Source: Olleya namhaensis
GTDB lineage: Bacteria > Bacteroidota > Bacteroidia > Flavobacteriales > Flavobacteriaceae
Assembly: GCF_900114005.1 (NCBI RefSeq)
Contig: NZ_FORM01000001.1
Location: forward strand, 310,001-374,000
Reading direction: 5' to 3'
DNA length: 64,000 nucleotides
The notes under the pieces were generated by a model, which was given only the letters and a program-made list of their open reading frames with translations, ran no database searches and was not told the origin of the DNA. The translations under genes were made by a program, and so were the position numbers. Shown here one piece after another: positions 44,990-54,357 of the stretch (the first letter of the stretch is position 1; every line of letters starts with the position of its first letter).

Positions 44990-46873
44990 TTAACGTTTTA
45001 AAGTAAAATGACCAACACGACGTTGCCCATTAATTATTAAAACATACCAGTAATCTGATGTTGGTAAAGGACTTCCATTAAACGTACCGTTCCAAGCGAA
45101 TGGTGCGTTTTTTGTGCTTTTTAGAAGCTTACCAAACCGATCAAAAAGATACACTTCTGATGTCTCAAAATGCGCTATACCTTTTAAATCGAAGGTATCA
45201 TGATAACCATCGTTATTTGGTGTAAAAAACTGAGGGACGTAAAAGTGTAAAAAACGAGTGGTTACAACATCTGTACAATTACTACCTTTAACATAAATAG
45301 TATATAGACCGCCTTCCATATCACTAAACACGTTTGAGTTTTGGTAGTTAACACCATCTACAGAATACTGAAAATCACCAATATTACTAGTGTTAACTAT
45401 AATGGCACTTTCAATGGACTCCACAGATTCTATAATAGGAATTTCAATTTGTGTTACTGTAAACGTTATAATAGTACTCAAACACCCATTTCCCACTTGA
45501 ACAGCATAAACACCTGCTGTACCAACCTCTAAAAAAGAAGTTATCTCTCCTGTACCCCAAAGGTAAGTTGGACTAGTTATGGCTGTAAGCGCTTGAAGAC
45601 TTATGTTTTCTCCTTGACATAAAGTTAAAAATTCTTCTTGGTTATCAATAGGTTGATCACCAAAAACATCCCAATTACAAGATGTTGTATTAAAAATTGC
45701 ACTTTCCCAACATGCCAAAACAGGCTGATTAGGTTGTACACCTGCAATATCCCAACTACAAGTTACCGTATTAAACGTAGCACTTTCCCAACACGCTAAA
45801 CCTGTCGGAGCTATAGGTTGTGTCCCTGTAATATCCCAACTACAGGTTGTTGTATTTATAGTAGCCGTTTCCCAACATGCCAAAGTTGGAGCTATTCCCA
45901 AATCAGTAACAACCACTTCAAAAACTTCTGAAACCACATTACAAGAACTATTATTGACATTGGCTGCAGACTGCGCCACTTTTGCTCTGTAATACGTCGT
46001 TGTATTAATACCAGAAATAGTAATGTTTTGATTAATTTCTCCAATAATATCAGACCATATTGTCCCATCACTACTTTCTTCCCATTGATAAAAATGAGTA
46101 CTAAAAACAGTATTATCGGGCGTTACAGTTAAGCTAGTACTATACGGTGTTTGATTGCTACACAAATTAACGGTGGCATTATTAGACGCATCACTAATAG
46201 TAATATTATCGCCACAGCTTTTAAAAACAATATCATCAATAGCCAAGTCATTACCACAACCACCGACACCATTATTTTTCATTTTTAAAATAACAGAGGT
46301 TTGACCAGGCAATGTCTGAAACACCAAACCAAATTGCATCCAATTAGGCGTTGTAGTACTGCCAATATCTCCTGTACTTCCTGAAGCTAAAAGATTAGTA
46401 TCCGTGTTATCCCAAATTTCAAAACTGACATTTATCGGAATTGCATTTGCACCACAAAAGCCGGTAGAAGGCGTTATATTTACTAACCACGACGAAAACT
46501 CGTAAGTCGTATTAACACATAACCCGCTAATTGGAGTATTATAAAATTCGCCAGACGTAAAATCAGAATTAATTACCAGCATTTTCCCGTTAGTATCGTC
46601 AGGCGTATGATCAGGAATTGTAAACCAATCAAAATAATTAGTCGTGTTACTTACAGTGTAAAACCCATCATTTGGTTCTGCTCCGTTAGCGTAGGCATAA
46701 GTTGTTGTTCCTGCTGGTAAAGCACTTTGACCTGTACCGACTCCAAAATTTTCCGTAAAAATAGGGTCACCAGAATTTCCATTACAAAATCCCAATTGTG
46801 CCACCACGATTTTTGTAGAAAAAAAAGCAACGCAAATTATGATTGTTTTAAGAGTCTTAAAGTACTTTTTCAC
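44990..46873 (-). CDS. T9SS-exported adhesin-like protein with type B sorting domain
   Basis: This 627-residue protein has a signal peptide (about residues 1-26, ending VVAQ), a large MAM-like/jelly-roll N-terminal part with many Cys and Asn/Thr/Gly, and three near-identical 30-residue repeats (CWExAxxNTxxCxWDxxGxQP, DNA about 45645-45895). A C-terminal gliding-motility-associated sorting domain completes it (FYVPQFFTPNNDGYHDTFDLKGI ... GHFTLKR). That domain routes it through type IX secretion to the cell surface. It lies between the alpha-2-macroglobulin and pbpC genes on the opposite strand. Ligand or role is unknown. Confidence 0.92.
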   Translation of the reverse strand: MKKYFKTLKTIIICVAFFSTKIVVAQLGFCNGNSGDPIFTENFGVGTGQSALPAGTTTYAYANGAEPNDGFYTVSNTTNYFDWFTIPDHTPDDTNGKMLVINSDFTSGEFYNTPISGLCVNTTYEFSSWLVNITPSTGFCGANAIPINVSFEIWDNTDTNLLASGSTGDIGSTTTPNWMQFGLVFQTLPGQTSVILKMKNNGVGGCGNDLAIDDIVFKSCGDNITISDASNNATVNLCSNQTPYSTSLTVTPDNTVFSTHFYQWEESSDGTIWSDIIGEINQNITISGINTTTYYRAKVAQSAANVNNSSCNVVSEVFEVVVTDLGIAPTLACWETATINTTTCSWDITGTQPIAPTGLACWESATFNTVTCSWDIAGVQPNQPVLACWESAIFNTTSCNWDVFGDQPIDNQEEFLTLCQGENISLQALTAITSPTYLWGTGEITSFLEVGTAGVYAVQVGNGCLSTIITFTVTQIEIPIIESVESIESAIIVNTSNIGDFQYSVDGVNYQNSNVFSDMEGGLYTIYVKGSNCTDVVTTRFLHFYVPQFFTPNNDGYHDTFDLKGIAHFETSEVYLFDRFGKLLKSTKNAPFAWNGTFNGSPLPTSDYWYVLIINGQRRVGHFTLKR

Positions 46874-46961
46874 GTTTATTATTTAAATAATCTTATCAAG
46901 TATAAATGTATTTATTTAAATTCACAATTATAAAAGCAACTAAACCACTTCTGTAGTGTTT

Positions 46962-49313
46962 ATGTATAGGTTAATTAACTTTATTAAAAAAAACAAGATC
47001 AAATCCGTAGTGCTTTTAGCGCTATTACTAGCGTATTTACTCTGCTTACCTAAGCAACTTTTTAAAAATCCAACAGCAACCGTAATAACCAGTAATACAA
47101 ACGTTTTACTTGGTGCACAAATAGCAAAAGATGGCCAATGGCGTTTTCCGGAAAGCGATAGTATTCCAGAAAAATTTAAAACTTGCATCATTGCTTTTGA
47201 AGACGAGTACTTTTACAAACATCCGGGATTTAATCCTATTTCAATTGTAAAAGCGCTCAAACAAAATGTTAGTTCTGGTCATGTAAAACGCGGTGGAAGC
47301 ACTATTACACAACAAGTTATTAGACTATCTAGACAAGGTCAATCTAGAACTTATTTAGAAAAATTAAAAGAACTTATTTTAGCCACACGTTTAGAACTAC
47401 GCTATAGCAAAGAAAAAATATTAGCATTATATGCTAGTCATGCGCCTTTTGGCGGAAATGTAGTTGGAATTGATGCTGCTTCTTGGCGTTATTTTAATAG
47501 AAATGCTAACGATTTATCTTGGGCTGAAAGCGCTACACTTGCAGTTTTACCTAACGCACCAAGCTTAATTTATCCAGGGAAAAATCAAAAGCGATTATTA
47601 GAAAAACGAAACCGATTACTTAAAAAATTAGTAGACAATAAAACTATAGATGAGTTAACATACAATTTATCTATTGCTGAAGGTTTACCGCAAAAACCTT
47701 ATGCGCTACCACAAATAGCACCTCATTTATTGCAAACCATTTCAAAAACAAATAAAGGAGAACGCATAAAAACGACAATAAAGAAACAACTCCAAGTGCA
47801 AGTAAATACCATTGTTTTAAATCATTATAACACATTAAAACAAAACGAAATTTACAATATCTCCGTTTTAGTTTTAGATGTTAAAACACGACAAGTACTG
47901 TCTTATGTTGGTAATTCTCCAACGGATAACAAACACCAAAACAGTGTTGATATTATCAACAAACCAAGAAGTACGGGTAGTATTTTAAAACCATTTTTAT
48001 ATGCTGCCATGTTAGATGCAGGTGATATTTTACCTAACACATTAGTGGTTGATATCCCCACTCAATTTGGAAACTACTCTCCAGAAAATTTTAATAAAAC
48101 ATTTGATGGTGCTGTACCTGCAAAACGCGCATTATCTAGATCTTTAAATGTGCCCGCTGTTAGAATGTTACAAGAGTTTGGTTTGGACCGGTTCCATCAT
48201 TACTTAAAAGATTTAAACCTAAAAGATATTAGATACAATGCCAATCACTATGGTTTATCATTAATTTTAGGTGGTGCAGAAAGTAACCTTTGGGATTTAT
48301 GTAAAAGTTATGCTGCCTTCTCTTCCACAATCAATCATTTTAACGACACATCAAGCGAATACTTTTCTAATGAATTTTGTGAACCCACGTATTTTGCTTC
48401 AAAAACGATAGATTTTGGTAAGAAATCTAACGAAAAAACAGTATTTGATGCAGCATCCATATACTTAACATATCAAAGTTTAAAAGAAGTCAACAGACCT
48501 GAAGGTGACGATAATTGGCAGTTTTTTGACAACTCAAAACAAATTGCTTGGAAAACAGGAACAAGTTATGGTTTTAGGGATGCTTGGGCAATTGGAACTA
48601 CCAAAGATTATGTTGTTGGTGTTTGGGTTGGTAATGCAGATGGAGAAGGACGACCTGGTTTAGTAGGTGTCCAAGCTGCTGCCCCTATATTATTTGATGT
48701 TTTTAGTTTACTACCCAATAGTCAATGGTTTAAAAAACCGTTTGATGAAATGCAAGAGGTCGATATTTGCAGTGTTAGTGGTTACAGAGCTTCTGTTAAT
48801 TGTCAAGAAACCGAATTACAACACATCCAATTAAGTGGTTTAAAAACAAAACCATGTCCATATCACACCTTAATACATGTGGATAATACAGGATCATTTC
48901 AGGTTAATACGTCTTGCGAAGATTTAAGTGGCATCCATACTAAATCATGGTTTATACTGCCACCTTTAGTAGAGTATTATTACAAAAAAAAGAATCCATT
49001 TTACAAACCTTTACCACCTTTTAGAGCAGATTGCTTAGGACAAGACGATGTCAACATGCAATTTATTTACCCTAAAAATGCAAGTACCATCTTTTTACCA
49101 AAAGACTTTAATGAAACGATCAATGAGTTGGTTTTAAAAGTAGCCCATTCTGAAAAAAGCAGTACCCTATTCTGGTATATAGACCAAACGTATATTGGTC
49201 AGACTACAGATATACATGATATTGCCATTATACCTGAAGTAGGCCCACACACCATTATTGTTGTTGATAATTATGGAAATGAACTAAAACGAAAGATTAC
49301 CATTTCTAAATAA
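46962..49313 (+). CDS. pbpC: Penicillin-binding protein 1C (glycosyltransferase/transpeptidase)
   Basis: This protein has about 783 residues from ATG 46962; GTG at 46956 would add two residues. It has an N-terminal membrane anchor (residues 16-32), a family 51 glycosyltransferase with FEDEYFYKHPGF and RGGSTITQQVIRLS, and a transpeptidase with the S-x-x-K site in STGSILKPFLYAAMLDAG and KTG in AWKTGTSYG. A C-terminal PBP1C-type domain follows (about 680-783). In many bacteria pbpC pairs with a periplasmic alpha-2-macroglobulin, thought to act together in envelope repair and defence; that pair is present here but split by one opposite-strand gene. Confidence 0.95.
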   Translation: MYRLINFIKKNKIKSVVLLALLLAYLLCLPKQLFKNPTATVITSNTNVLLGAQIAKDGQWRFPESDSIPEKFKTCIIAFEDEYFYKHPGFNPISIVKALKQNVSSGHVKRGGSTITQQVIRLSRQGQSRTYLEKLKELILATRLELRYSKEKILALYASHAPFGGNVVGIDAASWRYFNRNANDLSWAESATLAVLPNAPSLIYPGKNQKRLLEKRNRLLKKLVDNKTIDELTYNLSIAEGLPQKPYALPQIAPHLLQTISKTNKGERIKTTIKKQLQVQVNTIVLNHYNTLKQNEIYNISVLVLDVKTRQVLSYVGNSPTDNKHQNSVDIINKPRSTGSILKPFLYAAMLDAGDILPNTLVVDIPTQFGNYSPENFNKTFDGAVPAKRALSRSLNVPAVRMLQEFGLDRFHHYLKDLNLKDIRYNANHYGLSLILGGAESNLWDLCKSYAAFSSTINHFNDTSSEYFSNEFCEPTYFASKTIDFGKKSNEKTVFDAASIYLTYQSLKEVNRPEGDDNWQFFDNSKQIAWKTGTSYGFRDAWAIGTTKDYVVGVWVGNADGEGRPGLVGVQAAAPILFDVFSLLPNSQWFKKPFDEMQEVDICSVSGYRASVNCQETELQHIQLSGLKTKPCPYHTLIHVDNTGSFQVNTSCEDLSGIHTKSWFILPPLVEYYYKKKNPFYKPLPPFRADCLGQDDVNMQFIYPKNASTIFLPKDFNETINELVLKVAHSEKSSTLFWYIDQTYIGQTTDIHDIAIIPEVGPHTIIVVDNYGNELKRKITISK

Positions 49314-49327
49314 ATGACACACCAACA

Positions 49328-49804
49328 CTACGCCTTATCCCAAGTAATAAATGGGTTATTACTTAATTGCGAATTATAATACCTAACATCTCCTGTTACC
49401 TCTTGACCCAACCAGCTTGGCTTAGTAAACTGTTCGGTTTCAGAATTTAGCTCTACTTCTGCTACGATTAAGCCCTTATTATCTCCAAAAAACTCATCAA
49501 CTTCAAAAATATGTCCGTCCACTTTTACCTCGTAACGTATTTTATCAATAACACCTTCTTCGCATAATTGTAGTAATTGCTCAGCTTCCTCTTTTGGAAT
49601 ACTTTTTTCCCATTCAAACCGTGATAAACCGCTACTGGAAGATTCTCCTTTTATTGTTAAAAAACCGTCGTCTCCTTTTAAACGGACTCTAACTGTGCGC
49701 TTTTTATGCGTATTTAAAAATCCTTGGACAATTCGTGTACTTTTAAATGCTTGGTCTTTAAAAACATCGGATTGTACTAAAAATTTACGTTCTATTTCTA
49801 TCAT
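49328..49804 (-). CDS. CYTH-domain (triphosphate tunnel) protein
   Basis: This protein has 158 residues from the ATG at 49802-49804; an in-frame start two codons earlier is possible. It begins MIEIERKFLV with the CYTH EIERK motif, then has KKRTVRVRLKGDDGFLTIKGE and HIFEVDEFFGDNKGLIVAEVEL, the charged beta strands that line the triphosphate tunnel. It is related to YgiF/ThTPase-type triphosphatases or adenylate cyclase class IV. The substrate (inorganic triphosphate, thiamine triphosphate or nucleotides) cannot be told. It is convergent with pbpC. Confidence 0.92.
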   Translation of the reverse strand: MIEIERKFLVQSDVFKDQAFKSTRIVQGFLNTHKKRTVRVRLKGDDGFLTIKGESSSSGLSRFEWEKSIPKEEAEQLLQLCEEGVIDKIRYEVKVDGHIFEVDEFFGDNKGLIVAEVELNSETEQFTKPSWLGQEVTGDVRYYNSQLSNNPFITWDKA

Positions 49805-49811
49805 TTTCACT

Positions 49812-49827
49812 TTCCGTGATCACGGAA
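49812..49827. repeat. Perfect 16-bp palindrome in the CYTH/dinB divergent region
   Basis: TTCCGTGATCACGGAA is a perfect palindrome, similar in outer arms to the TTCCGC family. It lies 8 bp upstream of the CYTH start codon and 74 bp before dinB, so it may also be an operator. Confidence 0.55.
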
Positions 49828-49900
49828 CTATTTTTATAGATTATTAATATTCTTTTTTTATTGAGATTACTGCCTGCGTAGGAATTAGTAAATTTACAAG

Positions 49901-51004
49901 ATGCAAAACGATTTACCAATAAGAAAAATTATTCATGTGGATATGGATGCCTTTTACGCGTCTGTTGCACAAATGGATAATCCAGAATTAATTGGTAAAG
50001 CTATTGCTGTTGGGGGCGGTGGACCACGCGGTGTTATTAGCGCAGCAAGTTATGAAGCCAGGAAATTTGGTGTAAAAAGCGCCATGTCAGGACGCTTAGC
50101 TATAAAATTGTGCCCCCATCTTATTTTTGTAAAAACAGATTTTGAACGTTATAAAGAAATCTCTAATCGTATTAGAAAAATTTTTTATGACTACACAGAT
50201 TTAGTAGAGCCTTTATCTTTAGATGAAGCGTATTTAGATGTTACGGAAAATAAAAAAGGACATCCAAGTGCTTCCATGCTTGCAGAAGAAATTAGAACAC
50301 GAATTTTTAACGAAGTTGGACTAACCGCATCGGCGGGTATTAGTATTAATAAATTTGTAGCAAAAATTGCCAGTGATTATAATAAGCCTAATGGTCAAAA
50401 AGTAGTTAATCCAGAAGAAGTTTTAGACTTTTTAGAAGCTTTAGATATTAGAAAATTTTACGGTATTGGAAAAGTTACCGCCGAAAAAATGTACCAAAAA
50501 GGAATCTATACCGGATTAGATTTAAAGTCTAAATCGCTTGCATTTTTAGAATCAAATTTTGGTAAATCAGGCACCTCATATTATTATATTGTAAGAGGCA
50601 TCCATAATAGTCCGGTTAAACCGAACCAAATACGGAAAAGCCTAGCTGCAGAACGTACGTTTAATGAAAACTTATCTTCTGAAGTGTTTATGCTAGAAAA
50701 ACTACAACTTATTGCTGACGAAGTTGCCAAGCGTTTAAGTAAAAGTAAAGTGGCAGGAAAAACGGTTACTTTAAAAATAAAATATAGCGACTTTACACTT
50801 CAAACACGCAGTAAAACACTGCCTTATTTTGTGGCTGATGCTGCTGTAATTTTAGAAACTGCAAAGGATTTGTTGTATCAAGAAAAGATGAGCAACTCTG
50901 TACGATTACTAGGTATTTCTTTATCTAATTTAAATACTGTGAAAAAACCAAAAAAGACAGAAGAGGACAAAGCCATTAGTGTCCAATTAAGTTTTAGATT
51001 TTAG
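49901..51004 (+). CDS. dinB: DNA polymerase IV (Y family)
   Basis: This 367-residue protein has the Y-family catalytic motifs HVDMDAFYASVAQMDNPEL and LSLDEAYLDVTE, the thumb motif KFYGIGKVTAEKMYQKGI, and a little-finger domain ending in a Gln-Leu-Ser-Phe clamp-binding-like tail (VQLSFRF). It performs translesion synthesis. Its stop codon overlaps the stop of the convergent 94-residue gene (TTAG shared), so the 3' ends of the mRNAs overlap. Confidence 0.97.
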   Translation: MQNDLPIRKIIHVDMDAFYASVAQMDNPELIGKAIAVGGGGPRGVISAASYEARKFGVKSAMSGRLAIKLCPHLIFVKTDFERYKEISNRIRKIFYDYTDLVEPLSLDEAYLDVTENKKGHPSASMLAEEIRTRIFNEVGLTASAGISINKFVAKIASDYNKPNGQKVVNPEEVLDFLEALDIRKFYGIGKVTAEKMYQKGIYTGLDLKSKSLAFLESNFGKSGTSYYYIVRGIHNSPVKPNQIRKSLAAERTFNENLSSEVFMLEKLQLIADEVAKRLSKSKVAGKTVTLKIKYSDFTLQTRSKTLPYFVADAAVILETAKDLLYQEKMSNSVRLLGISLSNLNTVKKPKKTEEDKAISVQLSFRF

Positions 51005-51285
51005 GCTACGGACAAAATACGTTCTAACGGAATAATAGTGGACGTTTTTAAAATTACATATTTTTCTGTCACACCCCAAATAGTAGTGTTTACCCTTTTT
51101 AAACCTTCGTTATCTGCAAATAAGATGCGTACTTTTTCGTGTTCTATGTTTCCTAAGACCATGGCTCTAGTTAACGTTAGGCAACGCTCTGCTTTTTCTG
51201 TTTTAGATGCTAGTAACTCTTCTTTAGGAAACTTTAAATATTTAATCTCTTCTTTTTCTATTGTTTGTATCGCTAGGTTTCTCAT
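51001..51285 (-). CDS. Conserved small protein of unknown function
   Basis: This 94-residue soluble protein is basic and acidic by turns (MRNLAIQTIEKEEIKYLKFPKEELLASKTEKAERCLTLTRAM) and ends in a beta-rich region (VNTTIWGVTEKYVILKTSTIIPLERILSV). It looks like a single small domain. I recall no family name. Real coding is likely because codon use is normal and the stop overlaps dinB exactly. Its neighbour on the other side is a hairpin-rich gap before pyk. Confidence 0.72.
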   Translation of the reverse strand: MRNLAIQTIEKEEIKYLKFPKEELLASKTEKAERCLTLTRAMVLGNIEHEKVRILFADNEGLKRVNTTIWGVTEKYVILKTSTIIPLERILSVA

Positions 51286-51343
51286 GTTGTTTAATCTTTA
51301 GGGTTTAGTAGATTAAATTACAAAATCATTACGTATTAAACTA

Positions 51344-51428
51344 AAAAAAGTATGGATTTGATACTTTTTTAACACTTCTTGTAAGTGTTTTAAAACAAAA
51401 AACCAGCTATATCTCTATAACTGGTTTT
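51344..51428. terminator. Run of three hairpins, probable pyk terminator region
   Basis: Three inverted repeats lie in a row: AAAAAAGTAT/ATACTTTTTT (51344-51370), AACACTT/AAGTGTT (51371-51389) and AAAACCAG/CTGGTTTT with a TATA stem extension (51399-51428). The last, followed on the minus strand by TTTTGTTTTA, is the likely pyk terminator. The other two may protect the RNA end or serve the opposite strand. Confidence 0.55.
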
Positions 51429-51453
51429 AATTTATTTTACTAGCCTTTATTTT

Positions 51454-51530
51454 GCGTTAGGGATGGAACGGTCTGTCTGAGCTCCTCGCAGAGAGCGAGT
51501 AGTGACAGCGCGACCCTTGTGGTAACGCCC
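51454..51530. repeat. REP-like palindromic element, copy 2
   Basis: It shares GCGTTAGGGATGGA at one end and AGCGCGACCCTTGTGGTAAC near the other with the element at 14833-14926. The inner part is different, with its own hairpin CTCGC-AGAGA-GCGAG. It starts 6 bp after the pyk stop codon. Shared ends with divergent self-pairing centres suggest a mobile REP family or a conserved RNA fold. Confidence 0.85.
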
Positions 51531-51536
51531 TAAAGA

Positions 51537-52979
51537 TTAAAAGTTACAACTTTCAATTTCTGTTACTCTTAATGTATTTACCATTCCTTTATCTTGAATT
51601 GGCATGGCTGCTAAACTAATTAACATGTCGCCTACTTCTAAGAATCCTTTTTTACAAGCTATTGCATTTACGTCCTCTATCGTTTCGTCAGTACTTACGT
51701 ATTTATCATAGAAAAATGCAGTAACACCCCACAGTAAATTTAACTGCGTTAAAATACGCTTATTAGAAGTAAATACTAAGATATGTGTGTTTGGTCTCCA
51801 AGCCGAAATTTGGAATGCTGTATACCCGCTATTTGTTAATGTAGATATTGCTTTTGCATTAATATCGTTTGCCATATGCGCTGCGTGATAGCATATAGAT
51901 TTTGTGATATAACGCTTAGTACGGATATGTGGTGGCGATTGCGGAACTTTAATTAAGTCTGAATCTTCTACACTTTTAATAATATTTGACATCTGGCGAA
52001 TGACTTCTACCGGATATTTTCCAACACTTGTTTCTCCGGATAACATTACTGCATCTGCACCATCCATTACACTGTTTGCAACATCGTTAACTTCTGCTCG
52101 TGTTGGTGTTAAACTTGTAATCATTGTCTCCATCATTTGAGTGGCAATAATTACTGGTATTCTAGCACGCTTAGCACGAAGTACTAATTGTTTTTGTACT
52201 AATGGCACTTCTTCTGCAGGGATTTCTACTCCTAAATCTCCACGCGCAACCATTAAACCATCACAATAAGCTACAATTTTATCGATATTTTCTACAGCTT
52301 CTGGTTTTTCAATCTTAGCTATAATCGGAATTTTATGATCACTATGTTTTTTAATTAACTCTTCTAATTGCATTAAGTCTTCTGCATGACGCACAAATGA
52401 TAATGCCATCCAGTCTACTCCAATCTTACATGCGAAAATAGCATCTTCGATATCTTTTTCTGTTAATGCAGGTTGTGATATGTTTGTATTAGGTAGGTTA
52501 ACTCCTTTTTTAGATTTAAGTGGTCCACCTTGTATTACTTTGGCTTTTACTTCAGACACACCATCTGTAGATATGACTTCAAAATGTAATTTTCCGTCAT
52601 CTAAAAGAATACGTTCTCCTGGTTTTGCATCCTGAGGAAACTTATCGTAAGTCATGTAAACACGCTCCTTAGTCCCTTCAAAACGTTCTCCAGTAGCAAA
52701 AATAATTTCGTCTCCTGGATTAACAACAACCTCACCCTTCATGACACCAACACGTAATTTAGGACCTTGTAAATCTCCTAAAATTGATGCATTATAACCA
52801 AACTCTTCGTTTAGTTCTCTAATCATTTGTACACGTTCTTCAACGTCTTTATAATCTGCGTGAGAAAAGTTGATTCTGAATACATTAGCTCCTTCGTCTA
52901 ACATACCTTTTAATACCTCTTTACTACTGGTTGCAGGTCCTAGAGTTGCAACGATTTTGGTCTTTTTTCTGTTTGGCAT
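51537..52979 (-). CDS. pyk: Pyruvate kinase
   Basis: This 480-residue protein is full length for bacterial pyruvate kinase. It has KIVATLGPATSSKEVL and GANVFRINFSHADY at the N-terminus, the metal and PEP site IIAKIEKPEAVENIDKIV, and the MVARGDLGVEIPAEEVPLVQKQ motif. It makes ATP and pyruvate in the last step of glycolysis. The ATG overlaps the stop of the upstream gene (TAATG), so the two are translationally linked. A REP-like element and hairpins follow. Confidence 0.98.
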   Translation of the reverse strand: MPNRKKTKIVATLGPATSSKEVLKGMLDEGANVFRINFSHADYKDVEERVQMIRELNEEFGYNASILGDLQGPKLRVGVMKGEVVVNPGDEIIFATGERFEGTKERVYMTYDKFPQDAKPGERILLDDGKLHFEVISTDGVSEVKAKVIQGGPLKSKKGVNLPNTNISQPALTEKDIEDAIFACKIGVDWMALSFVRHAEDLMQLEELIKKHSDHKIPIIAKIEKPEAVENIDKIVAYCDGLMVARGDLGVEIPAEEVPLVQKQLVLRAKRARIPVIIATQMMETMITSLTPTRAEVNDVANSVMDGADAVMLSGETSVGKYPVEVIRQMSNIIKSVEDSDLIKVPQSPPHIRTKRYITKSICYHAAHMANDINAKAISTLTNSGYTAFQISAWRPNTHILVFTSNKRILTQLNLLWGVTAFFYDKYVSTDETIEDVNAIACKKGFLEVGDMLISLAAMPIQDKGMVNTLRVTEIESCNF

Positions 52980-53464
52980 TAGTTGAATATTAAGTTGTCT
53001 TTAGATTTTAAGGTGTCTACATCTATTGTGTAAGCTGTAGCAACTTGTGGAATCTTTAGAATGTTATTTAAAATGATTTTTTCTTTATTCTGAAATTCGG
53101 TTTCGATTTTAAGCAAGAAATTGACTTTCTTATACTCTGGTAGCAAATAAAAATTAGTTGCTCCCGAAGTGTCTTCTCCAAATAACGAATTTGATTGCTG
53201 TTCTAAGTTAGTATATTGCACCTTGCATGTATTAGCTACCAAATGGTATGTAGTTAATTGTTTGCAGTCAAACCACTCAAAAAGCGCGTAATTTGTATTT
53301 AAACTTGGATTGGTAATATCATCCTTTCTCCTTTTAAGGGTAATATCCAATGCCCTGTTTATTAAAAATGCTAATCTATAATCTTCTATTACGCAATGAA
53401 TTCCAATTAATGCGTAATGCTCTTCTTCTAAAAAGTCGTCTAAAGAGAGTTTTCGAATAGCCAT
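52979..53464 (-). CDS. IPExxxVDY-family protein
   Basis: This 161-residue soluble protein starts MAIRKLSLDDFLEEEHYALIGIHCVIEDYRLAFLINRAL, the usual opening of this Bacteroidota family. The C-terminal motif is varied to IPQVATAYTID rather than IPExxxVDY. It is linked to pyk by a one-base overlap, as is often seen in Flavobacteriaceae. The function is unknown. Confidence 0.82.
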   Translation of the reverse strand: MAIRKLSLDDFLEEEHYALIGIHCVIEDYRLAFLINRALDITLKRRKDDITNPSLNTNYALFEWFDCKQLTTYHLVANTCKVQYTNLEQQSNSLFGEDTSGATNFYLLPEYKKVNFLLKIETEFQNKEKIILNNILKIPQVATAYTIDVDTLKSKDNLIFN

Positions 53465-53602
53465 TTTAATTACAAAATTAAATGTAAATATAGCATTTAA
53501 ACACTAAGTATTGGTGTGTTTTACGTAATCTTAACATGAAATTATTACGAAAACGTTATAGTAAAGTACTGAATAATAAGAATTAAAGCGTTGTAGATTT
53601 AT

Positions 53603-54349
53603 TTAAATAAATCCTGCTTTATTGATTTGAGATTGTAATGCAAAATAAGCACGTTTTGATGCTTTTTCTTCTGCTTTTTTCTTAGACGTTGCTCTAGCTT
53701 TAGCTATAACTTTTTTGTCTATAGATAATTTTACAGAAAAATGTTTAACATCGTCATTACCGGTATCTTCATACACATTGTAATCAAATACTTTTTTCTC
53801 TTTTTGACACCACTCAATCAACAGACTTTTGTAACTAATTACTTTGCCTTCTAATTTCTCGATATCAACGTAAGGATTAATGACGCGCTTTTGTATAAAT
53901 TTATCGCAGTTTTTATAACCTCTATCTAAATAAATGGCTCCAATTAAAGCTTCAAAAAGATTACCATGGATATTATCGCCAAATTGGCCTTTAGGTATTT
54001 TACTTTCTACTAATTTAATTAATCCTAAATCCTTACCAAGTTCATTTAAATGCTCTCGACTTACAATTTTAGATCTCATTTTAGTTAAGTAACCTTCATC
54101 ACCACCTGGTACTTCCATGTATAAATGATGTGCAATAACAGCGCTAAGCATAGCGTCTCCTAAAAACTCTAAGCGTTCGTAATTAATAATATGCCCTTTG
54201 TCATCTTTAATGTTCATGGAACGATGCGTAAAGGCAGTCTGATAAAACTTTAAAGTCTTAGGTTTAAATTTTAAAATCTTAGAAATAGCAATAAAAAAAT
54301 TCCCATCTTGATTAGATTGGGAATTAAATATGTTACGAATTCTTTTCAT
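53603..54349 (-). CDS. rnc: Ribonuclease III
   Basis: This 248-residue protein has the signature YERLEFLGDAMLSAV at residues 57-71 (Glu61, Asp65), the second acidic site GNLFEALIGAIYLDRG and a C-terminal double-stranded RNA-binding domain (about 175-245, YKSLLIEWCQKEKK ... KAEEKASKRAYFAL). It cuts dsRNA in rRNA and mRNA processing. It lies 8 bp after fabF in the acpP-fabF-rnc operon. Confidence 0.97.
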   Translation of the reverse strand: MKRIRNIFNSQSNQDGNFFIAISKILKFKPKTLKFYQTAFTHRSMNIKDDKGHIINYERLEFLGDAMLSAVIAHHLYMEVPGGDEGYLTKMRSKIVSREHLNELGKDLGLIKLVESKIPKGQFGDNIHGNLFEALIGAIYLDRGYKNCDKFIQKRVINPYVDIEKLEGKVISYKSLLIEWCQKEKKVFDYNVYEDTGNDDVKHFSVKLSIDKKVIAKARATSKKKAEEKASKRAYFALQSQINKAGFI

Positions 54350-54357
54350 TTAAAAAC

